55,572 nucleotides of DNA from Melioribacteraceae bacterium (GCA_015493615.1 WGCV01000038.1:1-55572), one strand, 5' to 3'. Positions 43,484-52,774 are shown, counted from the stretch's first letter. Numbers and translations: made by a program. The notes: generated from the letters alone by a model not told the origin.

Positions 43484-45457
43484 TTACTTCATCAAAATCA
43501 TTTTTTTGATTGCGGTAAAGCCGTTACTCTGCATCTTGTAAAAATATATTCCCGACGACAAATTACTTCCGTCAAATTTTACTCGGTGCGTTCCGGCTGA
43601 AAGTTTTTCGTTCAGTAAGTCGGCTACTTTCTGTCCGAGAGCGTTATATACGCTTAATCTTACTCTGCTCTCTTTCGGAACGTCAAAACTGATTTCCGTT
43701 GTCGGATTAAAGGGATTAGGGTAATTCTGTTTAAGCGCAAATTTTGTTACCGAGCCGAGGTCAACCGTTACAGCGTCCGAATACTTAAACGCTCCGTCCA
43801 AATCGATTTGTTTCAGTCTGTATGAATAGCTTCCTTTTTCAAAAGGATTATCGATATAGGAATAATATTTTGTCGAGTTGCTGACGCCGTGTCCCTGTAC
43901 AAACCCAATCGTCTCAAATTCTGAACGCTGACCGCGGATAGCTGAACGCTGGATTTCGAAACCGTAGTTGTTTACTTCGGTTGCCGTAGCCCAGTTAAGT
44001 TCAACTTTTTTCCCTTTAACCGTTGCAGTGAAGGATTTTAACTCAACTGGGTAAGGGATTTCGGAAACGTCGGTTTCCCATGCTACCCCATTATTAAGAG
44101 TTGCGTTTGTTTCGGAAGGTACATTCTTTGTGCTAGTACCACTTCCCTCGTCAAAATGGAATAAACCGGCTGTATTAGCGTCGGACATATATGCGTTATC
44201 CGTTTTTGAACTATGCAAATCGGAAGGACTTACCGCTTTATTGAGTAATCTCACTTCATCAATATAACCACCAAAAGAGTTATTGGGCGTAGATGCTTTT
44301 TTTGAACCAATGTATAAATGGTCATTACTACTTGAAGATGGCATATTTCTGTTTGAATATCCCCCAGATGTTGTTACATCAGAACCATTAACATAGAGTT
44401 TCAAACTATTATCGGATGAATTATTAATAACGGCAATATGATTCCAATCGTCGAGCGTTAGAGTAGCGTCGCCTTCCGTATTATAATATTTCCAACTAGA
44501 TGAACTCTTATCATAAATTTGAAAATACCAATCTCTAACTTTATCGTCATTATTCCCATCATACATCACGATTGCAAAAGAATAATATCTCTGTAAAACT
44601 CTGTCATATTCAGCAACGGTTCCGTCAACCGGGTAAATCCACGCTTCAATAGTATAATCAGTTGCTCCGTCCATTCTTCCCAAGGTAGCATCATCAGAAT
44701 ATTTTACATAATCATTATCGCCGTCAAAAGAGAGATACGCGTAATTTTTCCGCATTACGTAATCTTGAGAGTTTCCATCGTTCGGATTGTAGCCGGTTTC
44801 TAACGTAAAACCTTTGTAATGGGTTATAGACTGACTTGCAGCTCTATTAGCATCCGTCCAATCTTCGCTTGGGAAAGCAAAATATCTCCAATTATCTCCC
44901 CATTGTTGTTCGGTAAAAGAGCAAAACTTGATTGCAGAGGGAGAACCAATTGTTGAACGCGCAATCCCAACTTCACGATAATCTGTGCCGATTGCCCATT
45001 TAACCTTGTAATCCCCATCGTCCAAAGATGAAGAACTTGCAGAAGAAACTTTATCCCAAGACGAACCATTCCAGTGCATAACTTCAATATAATCATCGCC
45101 GGATTTATTTTTCCAGACAACAACATAGTCCGCATTAAACGGAGTTGTAATATTTTCACCCCAAGCGTAGGCGTCTGTAGTTCCGTTTGTTCCTTCAGGG
45201 TCTGTGTCAAAATACATAAATGTCGCCATATTATCGTAATCGGCTTCTCCATCGTAAATACCGAAAAATATTGAGTCTGCGCTCCAAGTAAAATAAGCTC
45301 TTTGCGAAGTGTTAGAACCATGTGAGATATCTGTAAATTCTTCATAAGTAGTATTAAAATGATTTGTTCCGTCAATCTTCATAGAGTGATTACTCTGCGC
45401 AAACGCAAATCCGGAAATGATAAAAACCATCGCCATTAATTTTGTAAATATTTTCAT
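43484..45457 (-). CDS. secreted LamG-domain protein with T9SS tail
   Basis: I chose the ATG at 45457 (MKIFTKLMAM), because it has a strong GGAGG site and starts a signal peptide. The 657-residue protein has a signal (about 1-20, ending FAFAQ), a beta-rich N-terminal domain (about 25-240), a LamG/concanavalin-type domain (about 245-440: DYTIEAWIYP, DDWNHIAVINN, GGYIDEVRLLNKAV), and a fibronectin-like stretch (NWATATEVNNYGFEIQRS). It ends in a T9SS sorting domain (QNYPNPFNPTTEISF, SGIYFYKMQSNGFTAIKKMILM). It is probably surface-exposed and may bind glycans. The N-terminal two thirds are more AT-rich than the C-terminal third. Positions 43921-43952 look like repeat DNA inside the frame. Confidence 0.85.
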   Translation of the reverse strand: MKIFTKLMAMVFIISGFAFAQSNHSMKIDGTNHFNTTYEEFTDISHGSNTSQRAYFTWSADSIFFGIYDGEADYDNMATFMYFDTDPEGTNGTTDAYAWGENITTPFNADYVVVWKNKSGDDYIEVMHWNGSSWDKVSSASSSSLDDGDYKVKWAIGTDYREVGIARSTIGSPSAIKFCSFTEQQWGDNWRYFAFPSEDWTDANRAASQSITHYKGFTLETGYNPNDGNSQDYVMRKNYAYLSFDGDNDYVKYSDDATLGRMDGATDYTIEAWIYPVDGTVAEYDRVLQRYYSFAIVMYDGNNDDKVRDWYFQIYDKSSSSWKYYNTEGDATLTLDDWNHIAVINNSSDNSLKLYVNGSDVTTSGGYSNRNMPSSSSNDHLYIGSKKASTPNNSFGGYIDEVRLLNKAVSPSDLHSSKTDNAYMSDANTAGLFHFDEGSGTSTKNVPSETNATLNNGVAWETDVSEIPYPVELKSFTATVKGKKVELNWATATEVNNYGFEIQRSAIRGQRSEFETIGFVQGHGVSNSTKYYSYIDNPFEKGSYSYRLKQIDLDGAFKYSDAVTVDLGSVTKFALKQNYPNPFNPTTEISFDVPKESRVRLSVYNALGQKVADLLNEKLSAGTHRVKFDGSNLSSGIYFYKMQSNGFTAIKKMILMK

Positions 45458-45476
45458 AACTCCTCCTCTCAGGTAA

Positions 45477-45842
45477 TTATATGTTTGATAAAACAAAAGA
45501 AATAAAGTAAATCACAGCGGAAGCGATAACAACCGCAGGATAAACCGAATATTTAATTAATTTTAATTTAAGGTCGCGATAATAAACATAATCTTTTCTG
45601 TAAGGTTCGCGTACGCGGTAATCTCCGTTTGCCGAAGTCCATTTTTTGTGTGTCGCTTTCAAATCGCCGAACGGGGTAAATTTTTGAATCGGGAAAAGTC
45701 TCGCGGGCTTTTTCTGTCGGCTTCGAACCGGAGATATTGAAAAATCGGCGCTCCACCAATTGTGAGGCAGGGAGATTGTTACATCCTTATTCTCTTTTCC
45801 GTGTTTGGGAAAACTTTCCGATGAAATGGGAATAATATTCAT
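45477..45842 (-). CDS. small protein with C-terminal membrane helix, unknown
   Basis: I do not recognise this family. From the ATG at 45842 (AGAGG upstream) it is 121 residues: a polar, basic N-terminal region (NWWSADFSISPVRSRQKKPARLF, then KWTSANGDYRVREPYRKDYVYY) and one membrane helix at the C-terminus (SVYPAVVIASAVIYFISFVL). A TTG at 45857 could also start it. It lies 19 bases upstream of the LamG gene and is probably co-transcribed with it. Confidence 0.6.
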   Translation of the reverse strand: MNIIPISSESFPKHGKENKDVTISLPHNWWSADFSISPVRSRQKKPARLFPIQKFTPFGDLKATHKKWTSANGDYRVREPYRKDYVYYRDLKLKLIKYSVYPAVVIASAVIYFISFVLSNI

Positions 45843-46054
45843 ACGACCTCTCAGCAATCCTTTAATTAAAAAATTATGGTTTCGCTATAATTATTTATGT
45901 GAATGAATAAAAGATAGGTTTTTTCAATAAGATATGCAAACAAAAAATTATTATTATTCGAATTTTTAAACTCTTAAAACGCCGCCGTAAAATAATTAAG
46001 AATGAAGAGTTAGAAATGAAGAATGAAAAAAAAACAAGCTGTCCGCCATTGGCG

Positions 46055-46208
46055 GATTGCGAGCGAACGGAGTGAGCGCGGCTCCGCCTTGGCGGACTCA
46101 CTAATATTCAACCTCAGCCGTTAAAGCGCATTTGAATATTCAGCATTTGTAAGTTAACCGGTGAGATTGCCACGTCGCTACGCTCCTCGCAATGACGAGA
46201 CGGTGTTT
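46055..46208. repeat. R2 repeat copy
   Basis: It is almost identical to 42809-42967 over about 150 bases and lies in the gap between the small membrane protein gene and prfA. After it come simple repeats of the type GTTAACTGTTAACT (about 46240-46275). Confidence 0.8.
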
Positions 46209-46272
46209 GTACGCCGTGGCGGATAACTCATTACTCATAACTGTTTACTGATTACTGTTAACTGTTAACTAA

Positions 46273-47349
46273 TCACAATCCCGCGTTCAATCTTTCCGTT
46301 CTATCGGCAAGTTTTAATTTTTCAATTATCTCAAATAAATCGCCGTCCATAATATTCGTCAGGTTGTATAATGTCAATCCTATTCTGTGGTCGGTAACTC
46401 TGTTTTGAGGATAGTTGTAAGTCCGGATTTTTTCGCTTCTGTCGCCGCTCCGCACCATAGATTTGCGCTGTTCCGCCTGCTCCTTATTGTGTTCCTGCAG
46501 TTTCATGTCGTAAAGTCTGGCTTTCAAAACTTTCATTGCCTTCTGGCGGTTTTTAAGCTGCGACCGTTCGTCCTGGCACTGGACCACAATTCCGGAAGGA
46601 AGGTGAGTAATTCTGACGGCAGTTTCAACTTTATTTACGTTTTGTCCTCCGGCGCCGCCGCTCCGGTAAATATCGATTTTCAAATCATTCGGGTCAACTT
46701 CCACGTGAACGTCCTCGACTTCGGGCATAACGGCAACAGATGCGGCGGACGTGTGCAGCCTTCCGCTCGCCTCGGTTGCGGGCACTCGCTGAACGCGGTG
46801 AACGCCGCTTTCAAACTTCAGCTCGCCGTAAACTCCTTTTCCGTTAACCGAAAAAACCGCCTCCTTCAACCCGCCCATTCCGCCGGATTCGTTCATGTCT
46901 ATAATTTCATATTTCCAGCCGACGCGCTCTGCAAAACGGGTGTACATCCGGAATAAGTCGGCGACAAACAATCCCGCTTCCTCGCCTCCGGTTCCGGCGC
47001 GGATTTCCACAATCACGTTTTTATCGTCGTCCGGGTCTTTGGGAATAAGCAAGAATTTAATCTGTTCTTCAATCCGGTTTTTCTTTTCTTCAAGCTCTTC
47101 GAGTTCGGCTCTCGCTAAATCCTTAAAATCTTCATCTTCGTCCGATTTTACAATCTCGCGGTTATCCTCAATATCGGAAAGAGTTTGCTGATAATCGTTG
47201 TAAGCGTTTACAATATTTTCCAGCTCGCTTCTTTTTTTGCTTAGTTCAATCAGTTTTTTCTGATCCGACATAAAAGCCGGGTCCGCAAGCTGATTGTTTA
47301 TTTCGTCATATTTTTCTTTAATAGATTTTAATTTTTCTATAAAGTCCAT
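46273..47349 (-). CDS. prfA: peptide chain release factor 1
   Basis: I chose the ATG at 47349 (MDFIEKLKSI, 358 residues), which has GAGG upstream. A longer frame from a TTG at 47412 would run into the divergent ispH gene. The RF1 marks are RVPATEASGRLHTSAA (PAT recognises UAA/UAG) and GGAGGQNVNKVETAVR (GGQ loop that triggers peptide release). It ends translation at UAG and UAA. Confidence 0.96.
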   Translation of the reverse strand: MDFIEKLKSIKEKYDEINNQLADPAFMSDQKKLIELSKKRSELENIVNAYNDYQQTLSDIEDNREIVKSDEDEDFKDLARAELEELEEKKNRIEEQIKFLLIPKDPDDDKNVIVEIRAGTGGEEAGLFVADLFRMYTRFAERVGWKYEIIDMNESGGMGGLKEAVFSVNGKGVYGELKFESGVHRVQRVPATEASGRLHTSAASVAVMPEVEDVHVEVDPNDLKIDIYRSGGAGGQNVNKVETAVRITHLPSGIVVQCQDERSQLKNRQKAMKVLKARLYDMKLQEHNKEQAEQRKSMVRSGDRSEKIRTYNYPQNRVTDHRIGLTLYNLTNIMDGDLFEIIEKLKLADRTERLNAGL

Positions 47350-47433
47350 TTTTTCCTCAAATTTAGATTGTGAATATAATGAAATTTTATGCAAATTTAA
47401 TTTTTGAAACAACGGAAGTTTACAAACAGATAT

Positions 47434-48660
47434 ATGAAAAAATTCGATATTCCCAATTACTTTAAAAGCGGCGCCATCTCGAAAGTTAAAAATTTCAGGA
47501 AAATTAACGATAAATATAAGAATGATTTTTCTCCGACTTTACTTGATTTCGGGAAAATCCGGTTTTATATCTCACGGCATTTCGGCTTCTGCTACGGAGT
47601 GCAGAATGCGATTGAAATTGCATATTCGGCTCTGAATGAAAATCCGGGGAAACGGATTTTTATGCTTAGCGAGATGATTCACAACCCCGACGTCAATCAG
47701 GATTTAAAAGAGCAGGGAATTAATTTCATTCAGGATTCACAGGGAAATCCCCTTATGGATTGGGACGAAATCACTTCCGATGATATTGTTATTATCCCCG
47801 CTTTCGGCGCGCCGATTGAGACCGAGAAAAAATTAAAAGAGATGGGAATTAATCCCGAGCGGTACAACACCACTTGTCCCTTTGTCGAAAAAGTTTGGAA
47901 TCGCTCTGCGCAAATCGGGAAAAACGGATACACTGTTATTATTCACGGAAAACATAATCACGAGGAAACGCGGGCTACTTTTTCACATTCCAAATCGGCA
48001 ACGCCTTCGCTGGTTATCCTCAATCTTGAGGAAGCCGAGTTTCTTTCCAAGGTTATTCTCGGTGAAATTCCGGAGCGCATGTTTTACGAACAGTTCAAAG
48101 GAAAATTTTCCGCCGGTTTTAATCCGGAAAAAGACCTTCAAAAAATAGGCGTGGTAAATCAAACCACGATGCTCGCCGAAGAAACGGAAACCATCGCCGA
48201 TTTGCTGCGCGAAACCATGATTAAAAAGTACGGCGGGAAAAATCTTACCGAACATTTTGCGGATAACCGCGATACGCTCTGCTACGCGACAAACGACAAT
48301 CAGACGGCGACCAAAGCGCTTGCCGAATATAATGCCGACTTTGCAATTGTCGTAGGAGGCTACAACAGTTCGAATACTTCTCACCTTGTCGAATTGCTAG
48401 AAAAGAATCTCAAGACATACTTTATCTCCAACGTTCGGGAAATAATTTCCCGAGATGAAATTTTTCATTTTTCTCTTAAAAATAAAACGAGAGTTAAATC
48501 GGAAAACTTTTTGCCGGATAAGGAAATTGTTTCCATAGCGATAACTTCCGGGGCGTCGTGCCCCGATTCCGAAGTAGAAAAAGTGCTTGCAAAAATTCTC
48601 GGTTTTTACGGACTTGAAAATAATCTTCCCGAAGCGACTCCGGAGAAAGTGAATAAATAA
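47434..48660 (+). CDS. ispH: 4-hydroxy-3-methylbut-2-enyl diphosphate reductase
   Basis: From the ATG at 47434 the protein has 408 residues. The three cysteines that bind the [4Fe-4S] cluster are visible: HFGFCYGVQNA, NTTCPFVEKVWNRSAQ and SGASCPDSEVEKVL, along with HGKHNHEETRATFSHS and VVGGYNSSNTSHL. It makes IPP and DMAPP in the last step of the MEP pathway. It is the long form (about 400 residues, as in cyanobacteria and plants) rather than the 310-residue proteobacterial form. It is divergent from prfA, with 84 bases between the starts. Confidence 0.95.
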   Translation: MKKFDIPNYFKSGAISKVKNFRKINDKYKNDFSPTLLDFGKIRFYISRHFGFCYGVQNAIEIAYSALNENPGKRIFMLSEMIHNPDVNQDLKEQGINFIQDSQGNPLMDWDEITSDDIVIIPAFGAPIETEKKLKEMGINPERYNTTCPFVEKVWNRSAQIGKNGYTVIIHGKHNHEETRATFSHSKSATPSLVILNLEEAEFLSKVILGEIPERMFYEQFKGKFSAGFNPEKDLQKIGVVNQTTMLAEETETIADLLRETMIKKYGGKNLTEHFADNRDTLCYATNDNQTATKALAEYNADFAIVVGGYNSSNTSHLVELLEKNLKTYFISNVREIISRDEIFHFSLKNKTRVKSENFLPDKEIVSIAITSGASCPDSEVEKVLAKILGFYGLENNLPEATPEKVNK

Positions 48661-48706
48661 ATCAGAGAATTCAGATTGATATTTTTAAAATCTTTCACGG
48701 ACAAAA

Positions 48707-48896
48707 TATTAGAAGGCTTTGCGTAACTCCTAAATTTGTCATATTGAGTCTGCCAATCCGCCAATCCGCCAAGGCGGAGGAGGAGTGTAAGCCGTCCGAA
48801 ATATCTCTAATCATGTATTATTACCGGTTTTGAGATTCTTCTCCCGCCAAGGCGGGATCAGAATGACAAATTTAGGTTATGCAAAATCTTCTAATA
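48707..48896. repeat. R1 repeat, best-preserved copy
   Basis: The ends are the clearest inverted repeats in the window: TATTAGAAGGCTTTGCGTAA at the left and GGTTATGCAAAATCTTCTAATA at the right, matching over about 37 of 41 bases in inverted order. Inside are a CCAATCCGCCAAGGCGGAGG hairpin, CCGTCCGAAATATCTCTAA and GAGATTCTTCTCCCGCC. It sits between the convergent ispH and oxyR genes. Confidence 0.85.
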
Positions 48897-48965
48897 ATTT
48901 AAAGAGATTATCTGCAAACTCAAATCATAATTTGAAATAGAATTCTTACAGCGTTACATTTTCCC

Positions 48966-49904
48966 CTACGTTATTGTGCTGATTAACTCTCCGTGCTTTT
49001 CTCTCATCTTTTTCGGCATACTTTGAATAATAATTTCCGTTAAACCCTCTATCAGATTTTTCTTGAGAAAAGTTTTTTCTACAACGAGACTTACTTCCCG
49101 CACCGGATGATAGCCCAAAAACTTTTTCACTTTATTTTTTCCCGAAACGGGAATATCCTCCAGCGCCAGTTCCGGAATAACCGTTATTCCTTTGCTGCTG
49201 TTAACTATCTTTAAAAGCGAATCAATGGATAAACTTTCATAGTCGAATTTCCATTTGCTTTTGTAATCCTTTTCCCTCCGGCAAATATTTATTACCTGAT
49301 TTCTGAAGCAGTTCCCTTCTTCAAGCAGCCATAAATCCTGTAAATTAAGTTCGGACACTCGAATGTTTTTTCTTTTTATCAACGGATGTTTATCGGAAAC
49401 GTAAAGGAAAAACTCTTCATAATACAAGGGAAAAACCGTCATGTTTTTCATCGGGTAAGGGGTTACGATAATTCCGGCGTCAAGCGTTCCATCTTCAAGA
49501 TGCGACAAAATATCATCCGTTATCAATTCCGTAAACTGAAGATTAACTTCCGGAAAATTCCCGATAAATTCATTGACGAACTTAGGCACAAGGTAAGGAG
49601 AAACAGTCGGAATGATTCCGATTCTCAAATTGCCCGACAACTCCCGCTTAAACTCGGAAACAATATCGGAAAGCTTCTCAATATTCTTTTGCAGAAACCG
49701 GGCTTGCTCGATTATTCTCTCGCCGATTTCGGTCGGTGCAAGAGGTTTTTTATTTCGGTCGAAAAGCTCAACGCCCAATTCATCTTCCAATCTCCTGATT
49801 TGAATTGTAAGCGCCGGCTGCGTTACAAAAATGTTTTCGGCGGCTTTACTGAAGCTCCTGTATTTATTTACCGCGAGCAGGTATTCGATTTGCTGAATGT
49901 TCAT
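48966..49904 (-). CDS. oxyR: OxyR-type LysR transcriptional regulator
   Basis: The 312-residue protein is a LysR regulator with an N-terminal winged helix (NIQQIEYLLAVNKYRSFSKAAENI) and a C-terminal sensor domain. The peroxide-sensing cysteines of OxyR are present: C199 and C208 in NCFRNQVINIC, with the same spacing and even the same numbers as E. coli OxyR C199/C208. It is divergent from a dps gene, a classic OxyR target. Confidence 0.92.
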   Translation of the reverse strand: MNIQQIEYLLAVNKYRSFSKAAENIFVTQPALTIQIRRLEDELGVELFDRNKKPLAPTEIGERIIEQARFLQKNIEKLSDIVSEFKRELSGNLRIGIIPTVSPYLVPKFVNEFIGNFPEVNLQFTELITDDILSHLEDGTLDAGIIVTPYPMKNMTVFPLYYEEFFLYVSDKHPLIKRKNIRVSELNLQDLWLLEEGNCFRNQVINICRREKDYKSKWKFDYESLSIDSLLKIVNSSKGITVIPELALEDIPVSGKNKVKKFLGYHPVREVSLVVEKTFLKKNLIEGLTEIIIQSMPKKMREKHGELISTIT

Positions 49905-50020
49905 TTGCTATAAATTTTATTAATGGATATATAAATATTATAAATTTGTTTTATATATGCAACGGCTGTAAATTGTATTCAGAAAATAAAAACATAATAA
50001 CAAACTTAAAGGAGTTAAAA
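49905..50020. promoter_or_regulatory. divergent oxyR-dps promoter region, possible OxyR site
   Basis: The region between the two starts is very AT-rich. It holds two LysR-like T-N11-A type pieces, ATAAATTTTATTAAT (about 49917-49931) and ATAAATATTATAAAT (about 49932-49946, palindromic), arranged side by side. The dps ribosome site AAAGGAG lies 8 bases before 50021. OxyR binding is inferred from the gene pair; AT-richness makes such matches easy to find. Confidence 0.4.
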
Positions 50021-50497
50021 ATGGAAAACTTAAATCAAATCGGACTAAGAACGAAAGACAGCGAAAAAATTTCGGAATTGCTTAACGGATTACTCTCCGA
50101 TTATCAAATCTATTATCAGAATTTACGCGGACTGCACTGGCTCGTAAAAGGGGAACGTTTTTTCAGTCTGCACGAACTTTACGAAAAGCTCTATGATGAA
50201 GCCGCCGACACGATTGATGAAATCGCGGAAAGAATATTAATGCTCGGCAATACGCCGCTGCATAAATATCAAGACTATCTGAACAGTTCTACAATTCAGC
50301 CTGTGGAAAATATAACGGACGGAAAAAAAGGATTGAACATTGTAATAAAGGAAATTTCGATTCTTCTCGGGGAAGCGAGAAACATTCTATCCGAAGCGGC
50401 AAGCGTAAAAGACGAAGGAACCGTAGCGCTTGTCAGCGAGTTAATTCCGGGCTTTGAAAAACATTTGTGGATGCTAAACGCCTGTGCGGCAGAATAA
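50021..50497 (+). CDS. dps: Dps family ferritin-like DNA-protection protein
   Basis: I chose the ATG at 50021 (MENLNQIGLR, 158 residues), because AAAGGAG lies just upstream. The ferroxidase motif is GLHWLVKGERFFSLHELYEKLYDEAADTIDEIAERI-type (H39, H51, D66, E70), as in Dps proteins, which form dodecamers that oxidise and store iron with hydrogen peroxide. The protein has a short N-terminal tail and no clear DNA-binding lysine tail. Confidence 0.93.
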   Translation: MENLNQIGLRTKDSEKISELLNGLLSDYQIYYQNLRGLHWLVKGERFFSLHELYEKLYDEAADTIDEIAERILMLGNTPLHKYQDYLNSSTIQPVENITDGKKGLNIVIKEISILLGEARNILSEAASVKDEGTVALVSELIPGFEKHLWMLNACAAE

Positions 50498-50508
50498 ACT
50501 TAAAAAAA

Positions 50509-50660
50509 ACTTTGCTGAACCAAAAGTTGTCATATTGAGTTCGCCACGGCGAAGATGGAAACCGTCCGAAATATCTAAAAATTCGGTTTAATCTCCGGTT
50601 CTGAGATTCTTTCCGCCAAGGCGGATTCGCTTCGCTTCATTCAGAATGACAATTGGCGTT
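50509..50660. repeat. R1 repeat copy
   Basis: It starts AACTTTGCTGAACC and contains GTCATATTGAGTTCGCC, CCGTCCGAAATATCTAAAAA, GAGATTCTTTCCGCC and TTCAGAATGACAATTGG. The right end is less well preserved. It is downstream of dps and the convergent protease gene. Confidence 0.75.
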
Positions 50661-50675
50661 AAACGTTTAATTAAA

Positions 50676-50719
50676 CAGCCGCGAAAGAATTTGCAACTCC
50701 TTCGCGGCTGATTTTTTTA
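50676..50719 (+). terminator. intrinsic terminator between dps and the convergent protease gene
   Basis: CAGCCGCGAAAG-aatttgcaac-TCCTTCGCGGCTG is a strong hairpin followed by ATTTTTTTAA on the + strand. The T-run overlaps the stop codon of the protease gene on the other strand. On the minus strand the following T-tract is weak, so it mainly serves dps. Confidence 0.75.
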
Positions 50720-52774
50720 ACTCTGCAGAATAATAAAATCGGCTAATACATGTCCGGTTTCTTCAAGAAACGGATCGTCTGTTTTCAAATCTTTTTTCTT
50801 CTTATCATCGGGGTGCAGTTTTTCCCTTTCCTTCTTTCTTTCCTTTTTGATTTTATCTCTTTTTGCCCGCTCTTCTTTTCTGATTTTTAAATTCAGCGAG
50901 AATTTTGTTTTGCTTTTATTCGCATAATATTCTTTAATATCCTCTTCGATATACTTGAATTCGGAATTGTTCTTTATTCTCGCATCGTGTTCTTTTTCGA
51001 GCTTCGGAATAAATCCCTTGAGGTTGGAAAAAGGAACGAATTGCGCCGGAGCAATCGTATCCCACGGCAGCGCGGAAGGATTTGCAACTTCGCCGAATAC
51101 TTTCGGGTCGTGAATCGCCGGATATTTGATGTCGGGAATGACGCCTTTTTCCTGAGTGCTGCTTCCGGTTACGCGGTAAAATTTGGCAATCGTTAATTTT
51201 AAAGAACCGATTTTCTGGTCGGGAGTTTCGGGAATAATTCTCCGAAGATCAATCATATTCTGTACGGTTCCCTTTCCGTAAGTTTGACCTCCGACAATAA
51301 CGCCTCTTCCATAATCCTGGATTGCTCCGGAAAAAATTTCAGACGCCGAAGCGCTGTATTTATTGACCATAACCATCATCGGTCCATCGTAAACAATTGC
51401 CGGGTCGGGATCGTCCTCAACGTCAACTTTTCCCGTTACGCTTCTTATCTGAACAACCGGACCGTTCTTAATGAACAATCCCGTCAACTGAATCGCTTCC
51501 TGCAGCGAACCTCCGCCGTCGTTCCGCAAATCAATTATCAGACCCTGTATCTTTTCGGTTTTTAAAGAATCGAGCAATTTCCTTACATCCTTTGAAGTGC
51601 TGGAAATATCTTTTCCCTTATTGCTTCCGCCGAAGTTTGTGTAAAATTCGGGAATCGTAATAACGCCGAGCTTAAACTCCTTTCCGCTTTCTTTAATATT
51701 AATTGTTTTGGCTTTAGCCGCCTGGTCTTCGAGTTTAATTTTATCCCGAACCAAATCAATTTCAACAGGGGGCGAATCGGGATCGGCGTCGGCATGAATT
51801 ATCTGCAGGCGAACAAGCGTTCCTTTCTTGCCGCGAATCAGCTGAACAACATCGTCTATTCTCCAGCCGATTACATCAACCCACTCGCCCGACTTGCCTT
51901 GAGCAACCGCCACGATTTTATCGTCAACTTTTATTTTTCCGCTTCTTGCGGCGGGACCGCCGGGAATAATCCTGACAATAGTTGTGTAATCATCTTTAAC
52001 CGTAAGGGAAGCCCCGATTCCTTCGAGCGAGAGCGACATTCCGATTTTGAAATTCTCGGAGTCCTTGGGAGAAAAGTATGTTGTGTGCGGATCGTATGTG
52101 TAGCAAACAGAATTCATAAAGAGCTGAAACACATCTTCGGCGTCATACTGTAAAATCAGCTTGTGAAATCTGTGGTATCTTTTTCGCAGCGTCTCTATTG
52201 CCTTATCTTCTTTCTTGCCGTTTAAAATTAAACCGAGCGCTTCGTACTTTAATTTTTTCCGCCAAAGTTCGTTTAACTCCGGTTCCGTTGTCGCATAGGA
52301 ACTCTCCTCTCTGTCGGGTGAGAAATATTCGTCTTTGGTAAAATCAAAACCTTTGTCGAGCTGTTTATCTATCAGTTTAACTCGTTGAGTAAGAATTTTT
52401 TTGAACCGGTTGAAAATTTTATAAGCGGGCATAACATTGCCGGAATACAAATCGTCGTCCAACTCATCTTTATATTTGTTAAAATCGTCAATGTCTTTCT
52501 GCATAAAATACATTCTTTGGTTGTCTAACCGTTTAAGATAAGTATTGTAAATAACTTCCGAGAGGGAGTCGTTTAAGGACTCGCGGCGATATTCGTAACG
52601 AGTTAAAAGCCGCGCAATTGTCTCGGCTATCTGCGGATGTTTTGCCCAAGGCAGAATAACTTTATTTGTATCAATTTCAGAATTCCGTTTGATTAAGTCC
52701 GCCGTGGTTTGCGCATTAAGAATTGACAAAAGCGAAAAGAACACTACAAACAAAAGAGATGAAGCTTTTTTCAT
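50717..52774 (-). CDS. prc: tail-specific (C-terminal processing) periplasmic protease
   Basis: The 685-residue protein is a Prc/Tsp-type S41 protease: signal peptide (1-21, ending LNAQ), an N-terminal helical domain, a PDZ domain (about 240-330: SLEGIGASLTVKDDYTTIVRI, IPGGPAARSGKIKVDDKI), and the S41 core with KYSASASEIFSG (catalytic Ser) and QTYGKGTVQ (catalytic Lys). A DUF3340-like basic C-terminus follows (RKEERAKRDKIKKERKKERE). It cleaves proteins from the C-terminus outside the cytoplasm. GAGG precedes the ATG at 52774. Confidence 0.93.
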   Translation of the reverse strand: MKKASSLLFVVFFSLLSILNAQTTADLIKRNSEIDTNKVILPWAKHPQIAETIARLLTRYEYRRESLNDSLSEVIYNTYLKRLDNQRMYFMQKDIDDFNKYKDELDDDLYSGNVMPAYKIFNRFKKILTQRVKLIDKQLDKGFDFTKDEYFSPDREESSYATTEPELNELWRKKLKYEALGLILNGKKEDKAIETLRKRYHRFHKLILQYDAEDVFQLFMNSVCYTYDPHTTYFSPKDSENFKIGMSLSLEGIGASLTVKDDYTTIVRIIPGGPAARSGKIKVDDKIVAVAQGKSGEWVDVIGWRIDDVVQLIRGKKGTLVRLQIIHADADPDSPPVEIDLVRDKIKLEDQAAKAKTINIKESGKEFKLGVITIPEFYTNFGGSNKGKDISSTSKDVRKLLDSLKTEKIQGLIIDLRNDGGGSLQEAIQLTGLFIKNGPVVQIRSVTGKVDVEDDPDPAIVYDGPMMVMVNKYSASASEIFSGAIQDYGRGVIVGGQTYGKGTVQNMIDLRRIIPETPDQKIGSLKLTIAKFYRVTGSSTQEKGVIPDIKYPAIHDPKVFGEVANPSALPWDTIAPAQFVPFSNLKGFIPKLEKEHDARIKNNSEFKYIEEDIKEYYANKSKTKFSLNLKIRKEERAKRDKIKKERKKEREKLHPDDKKKKDLKTDDPFLEETGHVLADFIILQS

